Source: an uncultured Pseudomonadota bacterium
GTDB taxonomy: Bacteria > Pseudomonadota > Gammaproteobacteria > Burkholderiales > Rhodocyclaceae
Direction of reading: 5' to 3'
Length of the DNA: 5,749 nt
Assembly (NCBI GenBank): GCA_903939665.1
Contig: CAJAHZ010000226.1
Location: 1-5,749 of the forward strand
Position 1 is the first letter of the stretch. Every line of letters starts with the position of its first letter. Made by a program: the position numbers and the translations under genes. Below the pieces are notes generated by a model that made no database searches, had not been told where the DNA came from, and was given only the letters and a program-made list of their open reading frames with translations. This document shows, piece after piece, positions 5,275-5,749 of the stretch.

Positions 5275-5640
5275 TCATAGGCGGTTCGCTACACGCTTCA
5301 GGCCTGACTTCAGCACGCGTTCATTAAAATTTATCAGAAGACCGAGCTGTTTGCCGGTCAGTCGTAGATATGTCAACAATTGAGCCTCGTGAATTGGCTG
5401 GATACGATCAACGGCCTTGACCTCGACAATCAGCTGATCATTTATCAACAAATCGATACGAAACCCGTCGCCAAGCAAGGCGCCTTTGTATTCTAAAGAC
5501 ACAGGTTTTTGTCGCTCAACCGACAGCCCCCTTAACACCAACTCTCGCTCCAGCGCCAACTCGTAAGCCGACTCCAGCAACCCCGGCCCCAATACGCGAT
5601 GCACCTCAATCGCCGCACCAATCAACTCACCAGACAGCAT
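5275..5640 (-). CDS. GxxExxY protein (PD-(D/E)XK nuclease-like, PDDEXK_3 family)
   Basis: The protein is 121 residues from the ATG at 5640. GPGLLESAYE contains the name-giving G-x-x-E-x-x-Y motif (G20, E23, Y26). The nuclease-like core follows: GFRIDLLI with D63, then LIVEVKAV with E73 and K75 (the D...ExK of PD-(D/E)XK enzymes), and then HEAQLLTYLRLTG with Q87 and Y91. KQLGLLINFN closes the domain. All candidate active-site residues are intact and the length is normal for the family. An upstream GTG at 5652 is in frame but lies inside the AGAGGTGG ribosome site (5649-5656), which is 8 bases before the ATG; the ATG is therefore preferred. That ribosome site is part of the right terminal repeat. 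No substrate or biological role is established for the family to my knowledge. It is not part of tryptophan synthesis. Confidence 0.88.
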   Translation of the reverse strand: MLSGELIGAAIEVHRVLGPGLLESAYELALERELVLRGLSVERQKPVSLEYKGALLGDGFRIDLLINDQLIVEVKAVDRIQPIHEAQLLTYLRLTGKQLGLLINFNERVLKSGLKRVANRL

Positions 5641-5652
5641 GTTAATTTCCAC

Positions 5653-5698
5653 CTCTGCGCCCTCTGTATCTCTGCGATCTCTGCGTCGAAAGCGCTTA
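5653..5698 (-). repeat. Right inverted repeat of the GxxExxY cassette, four heptamers in mirror order
   Basis: On the minus strand, reading inward from 5698, the sequence is TAAGCGCTTTCGACGCAGAG. Heptamers (CTCTGCG on the plus strand) lie at 5679-5685, 5670-5676, 5662-5668 (degenerate, CTCTGTA) and 5653-5659. The steps are again 9, 8 and 9 from the outer end, mirroring the left repeat. The inner end supplies the ribosome site of the GxxExxY gene. Confidence 0.9.
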
Positions 5699-5704
5699 GC
5701 CGAA

Positions 5705-5749
5705 TTAATCCAGCCGCGTATCCAGCCCGTTCTCGGCCAACTCGGCCGC
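5705..5749 (-). CDS. C-terminal end of an upstream gene, probably anthranilate synthase component I (TrpE)
   Basis: From the right edge the minus strand reads 14 codons (AAELAENGLDTRLD) followed by TAA at 5707-5705. This helical, Ala/Glu-rich ending would suit the last helix of TrpE. The gene lies directly upstream of trpG and trpD, where trpE is expected in betaproteobacteria. The fragment is too short to prove identity, so the assignment is by context only. Confidence 0.5.
   Translation of the reverse strand, partial: AAELAENGLDTRLD

Larger units (their letters stand above)
5220..5698 (-). mobile_element. Inverted-repeat-bounded cassette carrying one GxxExxY gene, inserted in the trp operon
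   Basis: A 479-bp unit is bounded by the two repeats described at 5220-5265 and 5653-5698 and filled almost entirely by one gene. It lies between the stop of the presumed trpE (5705) and the trpG ribosome site. It looks like a non-autonomous mobile unit: terminal inverted repeats, a single cargo gene, AT-richer base use than the neighbouring trp genes, and an insertion into an operon whose gene order is otherwise conserved. I see no target-site duplication and no transposase, so the mobility and mechanism are inference. Confidence 0.55.

Noticed and set aside
5220..5698. The CGCAGAG arrays as a CRISPR array.
   Set aside because: The units are 7 bases with 1-2 base spacers and occur in opposite orientation on the two sides of a gene; there are no CRISPR-length repeats or spacers and no cas genes.
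5699..5704. Target-site duplication flanking the GxxExxY cassette.
   Set aside because: Comparison of the bases outside 5220 and 5698, and outside the shorter 5226-5692 unit, shows no convincing direct repeat.

Overview
The window reads as a stretch of a betaproteobacterial chromosome. The TrpG, TrpD and TrpC sequences and a Neisseria/Burkholderia-type trimeric porin point that way, and the accessory genes (GxxExxY, Uma2, MNT/HEPN) would fit a Rhodocyclales-like environmental lineage. The genus is not determined by anything I can see. Every supported gene is on the minus strand, so transcription runs from the right edge to the left edge.

In transcription order: (1) 5749-5705, the last 14 codons of a gene that by position is probably trpE. 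(2) 5698-5220, a 479-bp unit with long imperfect inverted repeats built from CGCAGAG heptamers, carrying one GxxExxY-family (PD-(D/E)XK-like) gene. (3) 5215-4643 trpG, coupled by an ATGA overlap to (4) 4646-3624 trpD. (5) 3627-3532, a 31-codon mini-ORF that starts exactly where trpC should start and is recognisably a trpC 5' remnant with an internal deletion. (6) 3535-3245 mntA and 3248-2862 hepT, a nucleotidyltransferase/HEPN toxin-antitoxin pair. (7) 2760-2158, a Uma2-family (DUF820) PD-(D/E)XK protein gene whose stop overlaps (8) 2161-1373, an intact trpC. (9) 1156 to the left edge, a general porin with its own promoter-like region; its stop codon appears to begin at base 1.

TrpG plus the presumed TrpE make anthranilate, TrpD attaches phosphoribose, and TrpC makes indole-3-glycerol phosphate. 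The unusual point is that this housekeeping operon has been entered twice: once by an inverted-repeat-bounded nuclease-like cassette between trpE and trpG, and once by a toxin-antitoxin/Uma2 block between trpD and trpC. The second event left a duplicated, degenerated trpC start. Every break in the trpG-trpD-mini-ORF-mntA-hepT series, and the Uma2-trpC junction, is a 4-base stop/start overlap, so translation could pass through most of the intruders and the synthesis genes together. The intact trp enzymes keep all recognisable catalytic residues, so the pathway is probably functional.
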